64,000 nucleotides of DNA. It comes from Acarospora socialis (taxonomy: Eukaryota > Ascomycota > Lecanoromycetes > Acarosporales > Acarosporaceae). Made by a program: the position numbers and the translations under genes. How positions within the stretch are numbered: the first letter of the stretch is position 1; each line of letters starts with the position of its first letter. This document shows positions 11,970-24,155 of this stretch, in pieces. The DNA lies in contig JAMYGW020000008.1 in the NCBI GenBank assembly GCA_025617375.2, forward strand, positions 1,798,001 through 1,862,000. Reading direction: 5' to 3'. The notes under the pieces are model-generated. The model was not told the origin of the DNA and made no database searches. It saw nothing but the letters and a program-made list of their open reading frames with translations.

Positions 11970-12534
11970 ATCTATCAGATAAGTAGACTTGTGTGAAGAT
12001 AGTTTGCGTTTAGATGTTAGTTGTGTTATGTTAGTGATATCAAGCAAAACGCTTCATCCAGTTCACAATCCAGTGTGCTGACTGGCCGTCGATCTAGAGA
12101 AGTAATCCTACAGTGTAAGAAGTAGGAAATGCCTCGTAGACAATCGCAGCAGAGTGCGTAGTAGACTAGGAGTAGGGCTTAAAGCCTTTTATATTCGGTT
12201 AGGTAATGCCGGTTAAGGGTGCTTTCGCAGGGCTGCTAGCGGATCTACGTTACTTCCGACAATCCCGGTGAACCTGTTCAAGTTTAGCGTCAAATGTCGC
12301 GCGAACCAAACAAACGTCTTCTGTGATGGTCATGGTCGGATTCTTCGTGTAAGTACAGCGAGATTGGAACAGAATTCTGGAACCTTACACTATACCTCTG
12401 CTTCCCATGAAGTGCTAAGGAACCATGCCGCGCATGTCAAGAATGTCATTGATACTACAATAACACTGCGCTTGAGTTATATCCCCTCTCGGAGACCCTT
12501 TTATCCACAGCCTACATCAGACCCGAATTTGACG
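11970..12534. other. Divergent promoter region, Rec114-like / RSC9
   Basis: 565 bp between divergent start codons. It should hold both promoters and 5' leaders. No separate gene is visible; an open frame runs upstream of the RSC9 ATG in the same phase but is not needed. Confidence 0.5.
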
Positions 12535-15500
12535 ATGGCTCCCCCACGCGGACCTCGAGAACCCTCGATAGACCGGACGGTCGAGTATGAGGAGTTCATG
12601 AAACATCTGGCAGCTTACCATGAGAAGAGAGGGTACGTCTGCTGCAAGGTGGATTAGCAAGTAAACCTCAGCTGATCGCGCGCTCAACCCAGAACGAATC
12701 TCGATCGTGAACCAAGGGTCGGTAGCAAACATGTCAATCTTCTGAAGCTCTACAGGGTTGTTAATGCTCGCGGTGGTTATGATGCTGTGAGCGCGGAGAA
12801 GCTGGCGTGGAGGAAGATCGGTCAAGAGTTCAACCTTGGAAATGCCAATTTACCGGCACTGGCTTTCAACCTCAAAAGCACATATTACAAGAACCTAGCG
12901 TAAGGCGGCAACACTCGCCAATTGGCCACGTATTAACTCATGGCATCCAGTGCATACGAGATTGCGACCATTCATCAACGAGAGCCACCGCCGAAAGAGA
13001 TCCTCGAAGACATTAGTGCACGAGGGGGGGATTTATTGAATCGAACCATAGAGAATTTCAAGCCACCGGCAGCACGAGAGACCGGCAATCTTGCGAATGG
13101 ACATGAGTCAGAGGGTTCTGGCGACGAGGAACACAAAACACCCAAAGCTGAGAAGATGGATGTGGACGAACAAGGCAGCGGCGGTCGCGTTACCAGGGGT
13201 AAGCTTATCCTACTGAACTTTTAGCGGTTAAGGTGCAACGCCGTACTATCCTACACGATGTACCCTCTGTCAATCCTTTATATGTGGCTAACCTGTGATC
13301 CGCTGTAGGTCTGCGTCAAGCGCCACCTCAGCGCGTTCTCTTCCAGCCTGATCTTTCATCATCACGCCAGACACGACACTCCGGCAACGCGCACTCCCCT
13401 CAACCACCAGCTCCATCATCAGGTGGGTCTTACACGTTGAATGCGTCTTCTAATCCAAACAGCATGTCTTTTACCATTGCGAATTATGAACCCCGTCTCC
13501 AGATGCCTCTTACCCTTCGTGGCGTTATCACACCTGCAAACAATCCGACTATGTTCAAAGAACGGCAACGTATCACAAAGGAAGCCACAGCTCCCAAGGG
13601 TAGCAAGTTCTTACCGACTCATAAGGGTTTGATGCTACCTGGAAGTAAGTCAACCCTAAACTGGCAGAGTTCTCAGATTCTGATACTTCATTAGCGGGCT
13701 TTGATGGACCAAACATCTACATACGTACCCTTATGGCTCTTCGCTCGCGTATACCAGAGGAGCAGGCCTATGCACTCCACCACCTTGTTAAGATATCACA
13801 TGAGCGAGGTGATAAGTACAAATTTGAAGCTTTCCCAGGATTGGCAGAAGCTTTGATCGAGAGAGTATTAGAAGTCAGCTCACTTTACTATGATGTGAAC
13901 TGGGAGATATCCTATGCAGACGAGGGACCTTCAACGGAAGCAAACATCCTGGATGGTATGAGCGGCACGGCAGACATTCTTCAGAGGATCCAGTCACTTC
14001 GACTATTGGACGCCCGAGATGATATGGAGACTGAAGAGTTTAATGAGAAGCTGAGGATGATTGACGAGGCCGGACTTGTGATTCGAAATATGGCCATGTT
14101 GGAGGAGAATGCTGTTTACTTATCTCAACAGTATCCGCTCCGGGACTTCCTCTGTATAGCGCTGAACCTACCAAATCGCGCTGCTGTTGTGGAGTTGCAA
14201 CATTACGCTCTTGACATTGCAGAACAACTTACTCGGTATTGGTCTCTCGATGCAGAAGATCCACTTTACATATCTCTGTTAAAACAACTCGACGGTCCTG
14301 ATAGAGGGGCAATTCTTACCGCCTTACGGGCAATCAGTCGCATATCGATGAATCTGGAAGAAAACAATCGTCTCAAAGGCGTACCTATCGGAACAATTCA
14401 GCGCATATGTGAATGGACTCTCATCGACGATGAAGAATTTGTTCATGCCTGCCTTGATTTCTTATACCAGTATACGGCCGTGATCGAGAACGTCGAGCTC
14501 ATGCTGGACGAGATGGAGATGGAAGGTCTCATAAGTCAACTTGTCCGGCTTCTTCTCCACGGCGCCAAAGAAGTCGACACGCGGATGATGCTCAAGCCAC
14601 CCGTGAAGGGCAGGGGCGCCACCGACATCTGCGCCATCCCAGATGACTTACTTGAGCAGATTCTAAAACTCGAAGAGCCGGAGCGAAGCGCCCACTGGCT
14701 CCGCGCCTGCTTCGAGGAAGACGCCGACAGCGACATCACCCAGATCGCGCTGTGGCAAGCCTACCAAAGCCGTTTCTCACAATTTAGCACGCCCCAGCGC
14801 GGACTCCTTCCCGCCGCCGAATTTATTAAAACGGTCAGCAACACCTTCAGCGGCGCCAACGCCCAAGTCATCAACGGGCCGACCGCCAAATTTATCATCA
14901 AAGGCATCCGGCCGCGCCACCTCCCCATGGACCTCAAAGGTCGTCTCTACGCCCGCTGCTTATGGAAAGAACGTGACGCTCCCAACATCTGCGGCGAATT
15001 CCTTCTCAAACCACAGAAGATGTGGGAACATCTCATCGACGACCACCTTCACGTTACCAAACTCGCCGACGGCCGCTACGACTTCACGCCCGCCCCGTAC
15101 CCGAAGTACAACTGCCACTGGAACGGTTGTCGGCACTTCGCATCCACGAACGGTAATCCGTCCCCGTATGATGTCGGCATGCACATCAAAGTCCACCTCC
15201 CCGACACCAGTAAGAAAGCCCCTCTCCGCGCCAAACACAACAAGTTCGTCGGGCCAGAGTCGCCGCGCGAGGCGGAGTACATGACCTTCTCCTGGTTCAA
15301 CACGGCTGTCGACGAGCGCGGCGACGCCGCCGGTCTCCCGCTCACCAGTGCGCTAGTTCTGCGGAATCTGGCGAGGAATATTCCCAAGACGAACCCTGGC
15401 CGCAACGCGGGAATAGGAGGAAGCGAAGAAGGCGAAGACGATAAAGACTCGTGGATGAGGAAACTGTTCGGGCCGGTCATGGCGAAGTTGTGGTTCGTTA

Positions 15501-15562
15501 TGGCGCATAACCGGCCGTTGGCGGGTTATATGGCTGATCTGATGGCTGTTATTGCTGTTTGA
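12535..15562 (+). CDS. rsc9: RSC9-like chromatin remodelling subunit (ARID, zinc finger)
   Basis: Subunit of the RSC (SWI/SNF-class) nucleosome remodeller. The ATG at 12535 starts MAPPRGPREPSIDRT. Four introns restore a continuous frame: HEKRG|TNLDREP, KNLA|AYEIA, VTRG|LRQAPP and MLPG|TGFDGPN. The N-terminal ARID domain (about residues 15-115) shows EEFMKHLAAYHEKRG, LLKLYRVVNARGGYD and WRKIGQEF. A disordered, acidic linker (KAEKMDVDEQ) is followed by a long helical region in the large last exon (from about 13695). Near the C-terminus a C2H2-type zinc finger is visible (YNCHWNGCRHF...GMHIKVHL), as in Rsc9 orthologues. The protein is about 920 residues. The 3' half of the gene has clearly higher GC at third positions than the 5' half. 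Confidence 0.9.
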
Positions 15563-16153
15563 TTGGAGGGTGCGATGTCTGTTTCTCTTGAATTATCAGA
15601 AGCGGAAGGCTTCAACTTTGGGTCGGTTTTTGACGAATTGTTGTCACCGTTTGATGGCTGGCCTACAGGAGACAGACGGCTTGTTCATCCTTTCGCTGGC
15701 GCTGAGACATGATCCGTTAGGGCTTCGGTCAGGGTGGATGGTGTTGGTGTTGTTGGTCAACGGAGATATAGCACTGCCTCCCTTCTTATCGAAGTATTGT
15801 ACAAGTTACAATAAATCTATATTGGCTCATGCGGCCCTTTGATAATTCAATCTGCCAACCACAGCTAAAGGGATGGAGCAAATGCCACCCTATAAATTCA
15901 GTTGCGCCCTACAGAGCCAATGGTTCATGGTTTGTATGTGAGTCTTATCATCCTTAGTATTAGACACTCCTTGGATGCTTTCGCCACTTCGCAAGAATAC
16001 CGTAGCCACACGCTGCGGTATTAGCAGAGACCCCTCTGTTTCGGTATTATTGGCACTGAAGACTATTGCGTAGGTTAGTAGTGATATGGGACAGGCATTT
16101 GAGTTTCAAGGTTCCGGCTGGTATTTGAAATTCTACAGAAATCGACTATCAAA
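15563..16153. other. Intergenic region, convergent ends of RSC9 and nuo-30.4
   Basis: About 590 bp holding the 3' untranslated regions of two convergent genes. An AATAAA-like string (ACAATAAATC near 15808) could serve polyadenylation of RSC9. No gene seen. Confidence 0.5.
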
Positions 16154-17212
16154 CTATTTCTTTGGCTCTTCTTTCTTCTCTTCAGGCTTGGGCGTAGGCA
16201 GCTTGAACTGTAAGTAGCAATTTTAGCTTCGAACAAGGAAAGTTTCATGTCTTGAAGAGCGTCATACCTGGTCTGGCTTCCTGTCCTGTCCCGGGCCCAC
16301 CTGTTCCCAAGCAGATGTACCACCCTGAAAATTCCTAAAAGCCTGCGACATCTCCAGAGGCTCCACCACGATTCTTTTCTTCTCTTCATCATATCTGATC
16401 TCGGTGTACCCGGTCATCGGATAATCCTTCCTCAACGGGTGACCGTCAAACCCGTAGTCCGTCATGATCCTCCTGAGATCGGGATGGCCAACGAAGAAAA
16501 CTCCAAACAAGTCGTACACCTCCCTCTCATACCAGTTCGCGCCGTCGTAGAGGCCGCAAATGCTTGGTACCGGCGTAGCTTCATCGGCATATGTTTTCAC
16601 TCGTATCCGGGCGTTGTGACGTACGCTGAGAAGATTGTATACGACCTCGAACCGTTGGTCTCGCGTGGGGTAGTCGACAGCGGTTATGTCCATCACCGAA
16701 GTGTACTCGGCTGCTGTGTGGTACTTCAGGAAAGACATGACGGGGAAGATGCCGGAGGGCGGAACGTATATGGTGAGCTCGTCTTTCCAGACCGAAAATT
16801 GTTGGATGTATTTAGGCAGGCAGGAGAGCAGGTATTGACCGTAAGTGTGAAGACCGGTAGCTTTCTCTTCGTATTTGTCGGCGGGGTTAATCATGGGGAC
16901 ATGAAGCTTTCCAGTAGCTAGATACCGCAGTCAGTTAATGGGCTTCAATTTGAAGAGCCAGGGAGAAGTCGTACGTGGTCGAGGAGCATGTCGCATGTTC
17001 GGCGTCTGATGCTGCGCGGCGACATCCTTCTGATGATGCGACGATGCAACAAAGCCCCGTCTTGTATTTCCTCGAACGATTAATCCTCTGAAGAACTGTA
17101 CCCCAGGCGATCTTGACTGGGCTTTCACCAACCGCAATGCCCTCTGAGTCGATGCCATTGCTGTCGTGCAAACAGGCCGGAGTTGGAGGTACTTCATAAC
17201 CAAAGCGCTCAT
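16154..17212 (-). CDS. nuo-30.4: NADH:ubiquinone oxidoreductase 30.4 kDa subunit (complex I)
   Basis: Peripheral-arm (Q-module) subunit of mitochondrial complex I, equal to human NDUFS3 and bacterial NuoC. Exon 1 (ATG 17212, alternative in-frame ATG 17197) encodes an arginine-rich, acid-poor mitochondrial presequence ending around [13 protein letters not shown] short intron (about 16919-16970) leads to [19 protein letters not shown]. The family signature is clear: [20 protein letters not shown] followed by [21 protein letters not shown] second intron ends before the last exon [17 protein letters not shown], stop at 16154-16156. The length of about 310 residues fits fungal orthologues. It is divergent from NOT4, with only 302 bp between start codons. 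Confidence 0.95.
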
Positions 17213-17514
17213 ATCATTACCATTCGGGATGAGGGAGACGCTTGTCCGTATTAGATTAGTGCGATCAGCTGACTTAACTTAGCGGATTAGTTACTGGTGC
17301 GACTTTCAAGGTTCGTTTCCAATGCTCTCGCTCTCTCTCGCCTTTCCACCGCATCATCTTTGTACTCACTACTCACCACCACCAACAGCGCGGCGTTCGG
17401 TCTTTTCGGGAGCTTATTGAAGACAGCTTTAGTTCTATGTCTTTGTAACAACACCTTACCTCTTCAGCTGATCCTTATTTGGCGCGATATTCGCCGCGTC
17501 CTAGATTCTCCAAC
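17213..17514. promoter_or_regulatory. Bidirectional promoter, nuo-30.4 / NOT4
   Basis: 302 bp separate the start codons of two divergent housekeeping genes, so both core promoters must lie here or overlap the leaders. The region has pyrimidine-rich stretches (CTCTCGCTCTCTCTCGCC near 17323-17341) on the NOT4 sense strand. No clear TATA box was seen. Confidence 0.5.
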
Positions 17515-20500
17515 ATGGCCAGTCGCGTTCAGCAAGATACTTTCATAGATGACTCCGATGATGCATGGTAGGCGAGCATGGCAGTGGTTGTCTATAGCCG
17601 GTGTTGACCCTTTCACACTAGTCCACTCTGTGTCGAGGAGTTTGACCTCTCCGACAAAAACTTCAGGCCATGCCCCTGTGGCTATCAGGTATGCCTCGAG
17701 GATAGGATTCCGACCTCGAGTGTGACTGGTTCTAGCCATAAGAACTTCAGTCTCACCTAGGTACTTTCTGCTTCATAGCTTTACTCACTCGACCTATTTT
17801 AGGTTTGCCAATTCTGTTACAACAATATCAAGAATAATATGAATGGCCTTTGCCCCGCTTGCCGAAGACCCTACGACGAGAAAAACATTGAGTGGAAAGT
17901 CGTCAGCCCAGAGGAGTAAGCTAGCTATCGTGGGGCCCCAAAATTTACCAGCTGATGGTTAAGTGTCGCTAGGTTCAAAGCAGATGTCGCACTACAAGCT
18001 CGGAAAAAAGCAGCAGCACGGCAGAAGGAAGCAGAGAGAAGACAAGTCGAAACTCTCAATCGAAAACACCTTGCCGGATTACGGGTCGTACAGAAGAACC
18101 TCGTTTACGTTGTTGGACTTAACCCTCGAATACGGGAAGAAGATCTACTGCAGACTCTTCGAGGCGACCAATACTTCGGGCAGTATGGCAAGATCATCAA
18201 GATCGTTGTCAGCAAAGCAAAAGAAGGAGCGAACCCCAACCAGTCGATGGGTGTGTATGTAACTTTCGCCAGGAAGCAGGATGCGGCAAGTTGCATTGCT
18301 GCTGTGGATGGATCACAGAATGGGGATAGGGTACTAAGGTATTGCTTTGCTATAGCTGAAGGATGTTGCACATGTTGCTGACATGGGTACTTATAGAGCG
18401 CAGTATGGTACTACTAAATATTGTTCAGCATACCTACGCAACGAGACTTGTAACAACAAGAGCTGCATGTTTCTGCATGAAACAGGGGAGGATAATGACA
18501 GCTTCAGCCGACAAGACTTGTCCTCAATGAATGTAGTATCGACACAACGGCCCGCGGCATCGGCAACGTCAGGAACTGTTTCGCAGCAGGGACCGTCCGA
18601 TACTCAGGTTCCTCAACCACAACCACCACCACAGCAAGCGCCGCAGACGGTAGCTGCCGCCACCCAACCCATGGGTCGCCAAGGAAGCAAAGACGATACT
18701 ATGAGCAGAAGTGATAGTGGAGATGGATCTGCATTGCCGTCATCCGCAAGTTGGGCCAACAAGGGCTCGCAGATCCAGCCGAGCAGGAGTACGAGTCAGG
18801 CCGCCAGTCGATCCACCCCAAGTCCCAAGGCAAACTCTGCGACGCTTACGCACCCCACCGAGGCCAAGCATGACGACGGGCACGTGAGTAGTTCGAACCC
18901 ACAGTCTCGATCCCAACCCACTAGCGGAAGGCCTTCCCCCTTGCCTCTACCCACAGCAACGGTCCGCGATGCTCCAGTAGCAGATTCCCATCCACCTGCA
19001 CCTTTACTCAATGGCTTGCTCAAGTCTGTCAATTCTCCCGACTTCAAATTCGTCTTCTCACCCGCTGGATTCACCACAGATGATCTAAAGGCGATTGCCA
19101 ACATCCCGCCTCTGATTGATGATAATGGCGGTGCCAAGCGGCAGTTGATGCACGAAGAAGAGGAGCAGGAGCGTCAAAAGCGCGAACAGGAGGAGGATAA
19201 GATTCTGCAAGCCGTGTCAGCGACTGAGGAGGATGACAATCGCGAGAGTGGAAGCTTGCAACTTGGTGGAGAGCCTGAAGGGGCGAGTAGATCGGGTCAC
19301 GTCTTGAATCGTGATCCTCAACAACGACATGCTATACAGCCACCCTCTCAAAATACTCTTGGCAGACACTTTTCTTTCGATATACCCAGGTCAGCGACCA
19401 ACGACTCAGGCAATCTCCCAATCAACAACCAAGGCCTCACGCCACTGCAGCAACAGCAGCTTCTACTTCTCAAATCGAATGGCGGTCAAGCTAGCGTGGT
19501 CATGGACCATTCACAACCTGGTTTCCCAAGCAATCTTGGATCAAACCGGTCTTATCGAAACCCGCCAAGTTTGTTTCAGGCGCGCAACCCTCAGGCTAAC
19601 CAGCCATTACCTCTTGTGCATACACACGGTAGACAGGCGTCCCGATATACTTTTGCCAATGACTCTAACTCCGCCTCTGCGGACGTGAAACTCACAGCTA
19701 ATGCCAAGCTTATGGCCCAGCAATCTGCGATGATGCCGTCAAGCAGCTCAACTCAAGGGGCCATCCAAGCCACCCAGCAGCACCCGTTAGGCGCTCAGTT
19801 CTATGGTAGTGTAGCCCAGGGACCACCGCCGGGCCTCAAGACGGCTGGCACGCCTCCGATCAGCGGAGGTGGTATGTTTGGCCAGGGGCATGGATTTGCC
19901 AGTGCTATGGGTGGCGGACTGAATTATGGAGGATTCAACTCCGGTAAAGATGGTAACGCGGAGATGATGCGTGAACTACTACGTGGGCGGACTGGATCCG
20001 GAATCGGTCAAGGAGCAGAAGTCGGAAAGCGTGAGTACACATTTCCTTCCTATCTGCACCAACACCCTTCGACCACAACGCCAGCCCCTGCCCCAGGTCT
20101 TTCGAGCTCGCTCTATGGCGCTCAGCTTGGGGCCTACCAAGATCTTGGCGTTCATAAGCAGAAGAAGAAGGGGAAGAAGCACAGACATGCTAACACTTCC
20201 TCCTCTGGGGGAGGTGGGATAGTCGATCTTGCGGACCCGAGTATTTTGCAAGCTAGGCTGCACCACGGTGCATCTAGCAATGGGCAGGGGCTATTTGGCG
20301 GTCAAGGACAAGGTGGGTACAATCCAGCTAGCATGATGTATGGCGGCAACTTTGGCAGGTGGTAGTCTTTCGCCGTTGGTTTGCAGTAGCGCTCTTCTCG
20401 CGAGCCCTGGGGCTTTCTTTTACATTCCCTTTCTGCTTTTCGAATTACGATGACGAGGTGAACGACCATCTCTTCTTCCGAACGAAGCATTGGCAGCACG

Positions 20501-23281
20501 GTACGAACATAAGGGTTCAGTCTGCTACAGGCGTTCTAGATGGCTCATGGTTTTCGAGAATCCTGGCGCTTTGGGTTATAAAGGAGCATGCACACGGTCC
20601 TACTTGCTTTGGTTGAGGCCTACGCGCTGTAACGGGCCGTGCGGTCGGGGCTTGGCCGAGTCTCACAGATGCCCTGGAGTTCCGTCATGGTCGATTTGAT
20701 GTATGTTAACTCCCCTTCCCTGACCTGGGCGCTCAGGCAGGTTGGAAAAGATATCTTTCTTACATATTTCTGCCATATAGAGTTCATACTTGACATATGC
20801 CTTGACGAAGTCGATAACTGCAGGGCGCTGAAGTGACTCTATAGCCCTGCTTTCTCTGGCCATCTTACAACACCTCAAATTAGACTTATATACTCTAAGC
20901 TATGTCGTTCATTTACTGGGCCTGCCTGCCATTGTATCATTGCTGTGTCGATTCTATATTGCTGCTGCCTTGTTGTTTTCTTACCTGCCATCTATATTCA
21001 CTTTACTGCTCTACCAGACAACAACTAATGAGTATCTGAGACAGGCAAGGAACTTCTTCCTTCTTTGGATGAGGTTTCGCACTCCGTGGACGCACTCGTT
21101 GCTGACAGCACGACTGAGCTCACATCTCAAACTATTGCAACTGTAGGCTCGAAGCGCACCGCGACATCAGTAGTGCCTTCAGCTCCGCCTGGTCTTCCTG
21201 TACCGCATGCGCATCCACTTTCAACAGTAACAGAGGACGAGCCTCTTGGGGCTCAAGTTCACGCACCCCAACCAGTTATGGAGGCAAATCTCTCAACTGC
21301 AGCGGTTCTCCCTGCTGTTCCAGCTTTACCTGTCACGTCAGCTCAACGCGTGCCCCCTGCAATGAAGGAGCACGACCCGGCTCAATCCATGTTACCACAA
21401 CCAGTCAAGTCGAGCTCACCCAAGACCAGTGCGGATCCCCACAAGCCACAGTCAAATGCAGGTCAGACTGCCACTCAAGCTGTCGGGTCGATCACAAACT
21501 CACCTAAGCGTGAAGCAATGGGTGGCACCAGCTCGGCAAGAGTCACAGCACAAAAGCCCAAAAAAGCACAGGAGAACGTGGCTACAGGCAGCACTTCTGG
21601 TGTGAAACCGGCCGTTGCTCACGCACATGCAAAGGGTCAAGATGGCACGAAACGGCAACAGCCCGGGAAGCTCAATATTTCCGCCGCGACAGAGGCCTTG
21701 AAAGAAGTACAGGCCGGCCCTGCAAGCTCAGCATCAACTGCCACTGAGTCGTCAGTCAAGACCTCACACACAGTTCCAACGTCCACATCAGCCGGCCCTA
21801 GGACAATTCGCGTTCTACCTACGCCGAAACCGGAGACTCAATCTACCGCATCGACCTCTGCTCTACCAGCAGCAGCACCGAGTCCAGTAGGCGCAAGCAA
21901 ACAACCATCAAGACAGCCCAGCCTTGCTTCGATCAACCGTCCCGCCACTCCAGTTGGAGACCTGATATCCGATAACGCATCAATGACCTCCGCGTCCATG
22001 TCTCGTGCAAACTCCCCTCCACCAAGTAAGGTCGGCGTTGCGCCGGTCAGGCAGACGACGAAGAGCCAACAGAAGAAGGAGAGGCAAAGCCGGGCCAAGA
22101 TGATCGAGGAGAGTAAAAAGACTGAGGAAATGGTGGAGAAAGTCGTGCCAGAAGAACCGGTCCAGGCACCCATTATCGGGCGGAAAAAGAAGACCAAGAA
22201 ATCAACAGCGGTTGATGCAACCGCCAGCTCCACACCAGCTCCCAGCAGACCGGAGTCTCCTGCAGAGAAAGAAAACGTCAACGCACCTGAAGCTGAGAAA
22301 GCTGTCCCTTCCGTTCCGGCCAAAGAGTCGAAGAAAGAGACGAAAAAGGACCTCCCGAAAACGCAAGAGAAGAAGCCTTCCAACACCTCTGCCGCAGCCC
22401 AGTCATCCACTGTCAACGACCCGGCTCAGAAGGGCTCCTTAACCGCCGCTTCCATCATCGCCGACCTCCAAGCCCACGGCGAACTCACCTCGGCCGCCAT
22501 GCTCCATTTCTTCAACAACATCCCCGGCATCAATTACCGCCACGACATCACCTCGGCCGACTTCCTCGACCTCGACCGCAAAATCCTCCTTACCGACGAC
22601 GAACGCCTCCGCCTCTCCCACGGCCAACCCATCCACCTCGCCCCCTCCAACAACAAGACCTCCGCCCGCATGATGATCTCTCCCGCGGGCGCCTTCCTCC
22701 GCGGCCTCAGCGCGGAGCAGGAAGCCCGCTTCGTCGAGCTCGAGAAAGCCACCATCGCCGCCTCCGGCCCCGCGAAATTCAACCCCAGCACCCGACACAG
22801 CAGCAGCAGCGCCGAAACGGGAGCCTCTCGTCCATACCAGACGCACCACGACGTCGCCATCAACACCGGCGTCGGCCCACAACACCAACAGCAGCAGCGC
22901 TCCGCGCCCGCAGACGCCAACGCCGCCGTGAGCCGGAAACTCGACGAAGCCCTCAGCTACGTCAATCAATTCCTCGACTCGACGCCCTCCTCGACCTCTC
23001 TACCGCCCTCCTCAACAACCACGACAACAAAACCCAACTACGACGTCGACGACCCCACCGTCGGGCACAGCCGATACGCATCATCCGGCTCCACGCGCTC
23101 CGTACCGCAGCTGCAGCACCAGCAACAGACGTGGTCGCCTGCCGATCCGCCGCTGATGTCCGTCGAGGAGGCCGAGACGGCGATGCTGGGCGCTAGGAAG
23201 GAGACGGAGGCGTTGGAGAAGAGGTTGAATGGCCTGTTGAGGAAGAATCGAAGGTTTGTGTTTGGGGCGGGGGGTCATTGA
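17515..23281 (+). CDS. not4: CCR4-NOT complex ubiquitin ligase subunit Not4 (long form)
   Basis: E3 ubiquitin ligase of the CCR4-NOT mRNA-decay and translation-quality complex. The short first exon MASRVQQDTFIDDSDDA splices into a C4C4 RING finger (CPLCVEEF, RPCPCGYQ, CQFCYNNI, CPACRRPY), then a basic coiled linker, an RRM (LVYVVGLNPRIREEDLL to GVYVTFA) and a C3H1 finger (C-x8-C-x4-C-x3-H at YCSAYLRNETC). A Q/S/P-rich region follows. The frame from the third finger ends in GGNFGRW and a stop at 20365. However, a GTGGGT donor at 20313 and a CAG acceptor at 21044 join in phase to a 745-codon open region. That region has no early ATG and ends with the block AASIIADLQAHGELTSA to SPAGAFLRGLSAEQEARFVE, which I recall as the C-terminus of long Pezizomycotina Not4. 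The joined protein is about 1,580 residues. Confidence 0.82.
20313..21044 (+). other. Putative 732-bp intron of NOT4 (retention gives short form)
   Basis: Donor GTGGGT at 20313 follows GGQGQ in the upstream exon; acceptor ACAG ends at 21044. Splicing is phase-consistent and yields GGQGQGKELLPSLDEVSH. If the intron is kept, translation ends at 20365 after GGNFGRW. No other exon was recognised inside. At 732 bp it is far longer than other introns in the window. Confidence 0.5.
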
Positions 23282-24155
23282 GGGAGGGAGGGATGTATGT
23301 ATCCATGTATGGCTTGGTGAGGGAGGGGGGTACGGGGTGAGGTGGGAAGTGAAGGGAAGTCGAGGTTGAGTAGGGGCTGGTCCTCTTGCTTGCTTTCAGT
23401 CATGGCTGGTGCGAGGTGGTGCGTTTGTGGGGCCTTTATTTTCGCACGTGGGGAAGGGGTTTCTGAGGGAAGGGACCGGTGGGTGTGGCGAAGCAGAAGA
23501 GGAATTGAATGGGTGGACATGAGGGTTTCTCGGGGGCGTATAGAAGGTATACTCCACTTCTAGGTAACATAGCTAAGATTACATAGATAGATATCTACAT
23601 GCATGCACAGGTACGATGTAGATAGATAAGAGTACATATATCATCAGTCCCATCTATCTCTCGAATAAATATAGCTGGGTTCCATTCTATAGCCACACCA
23701 CCTCTGTACGCGCTCCCTCTACCTACATACCTAACTATCTGCCGATCTACCTACGTACTCATTCCGAATACTGTATGTGCACCGCTTGCATCAGCTACCT
23801 ACCTGCCTGCCTGTCGTACGTAGGTAGCGTAGCGAAGGAAGGAAAACTTCTAACGCCCCATGCACTCACTGTATGTATAAACGCCTCGCTGTCCAAACAC
23901 GGTGCCTTCCTTACGGGCCCAATCAGTCTGGTTCTCGCTCGCTCGCTCGCTCCGGTGCCCAGGAATGGAATGGTAAAGGGAACAGCAGTTTAAGACAGAT
24001 GAGGTATGCTCGAATGAAAATCGAAGAGGCGGAGCTACAGAAGCCAACGCGCACTCGAACAACCCTTGATGAGTTCCCATATCCAAGACTCCGACCGAAT
24101 ATGTCAATGTCTTCCGTAACGCTATGTAGACCGAACGACCAACCACCATATCTAA
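23282..24155. other. Intergenic region, convergent ends of NOT4 and ATG13
   Basis: About 870 bp rich in CTAC/GTAG simple motifs (ACCTACATACCTA, CTACCTACCTGCCTGCC near 23799) and a short GCTC run (23938-23952). It includes both 3' untranslated regions. No gene seen. Confidence 0.55.

Noticed and set aside
21065-23281. Separate gene downstream of NOT4
   Set aside because: The frame has no early ATG, splices in phase to NOT4, and its C-terminal block fits the end of long fungal Not4 proteins.
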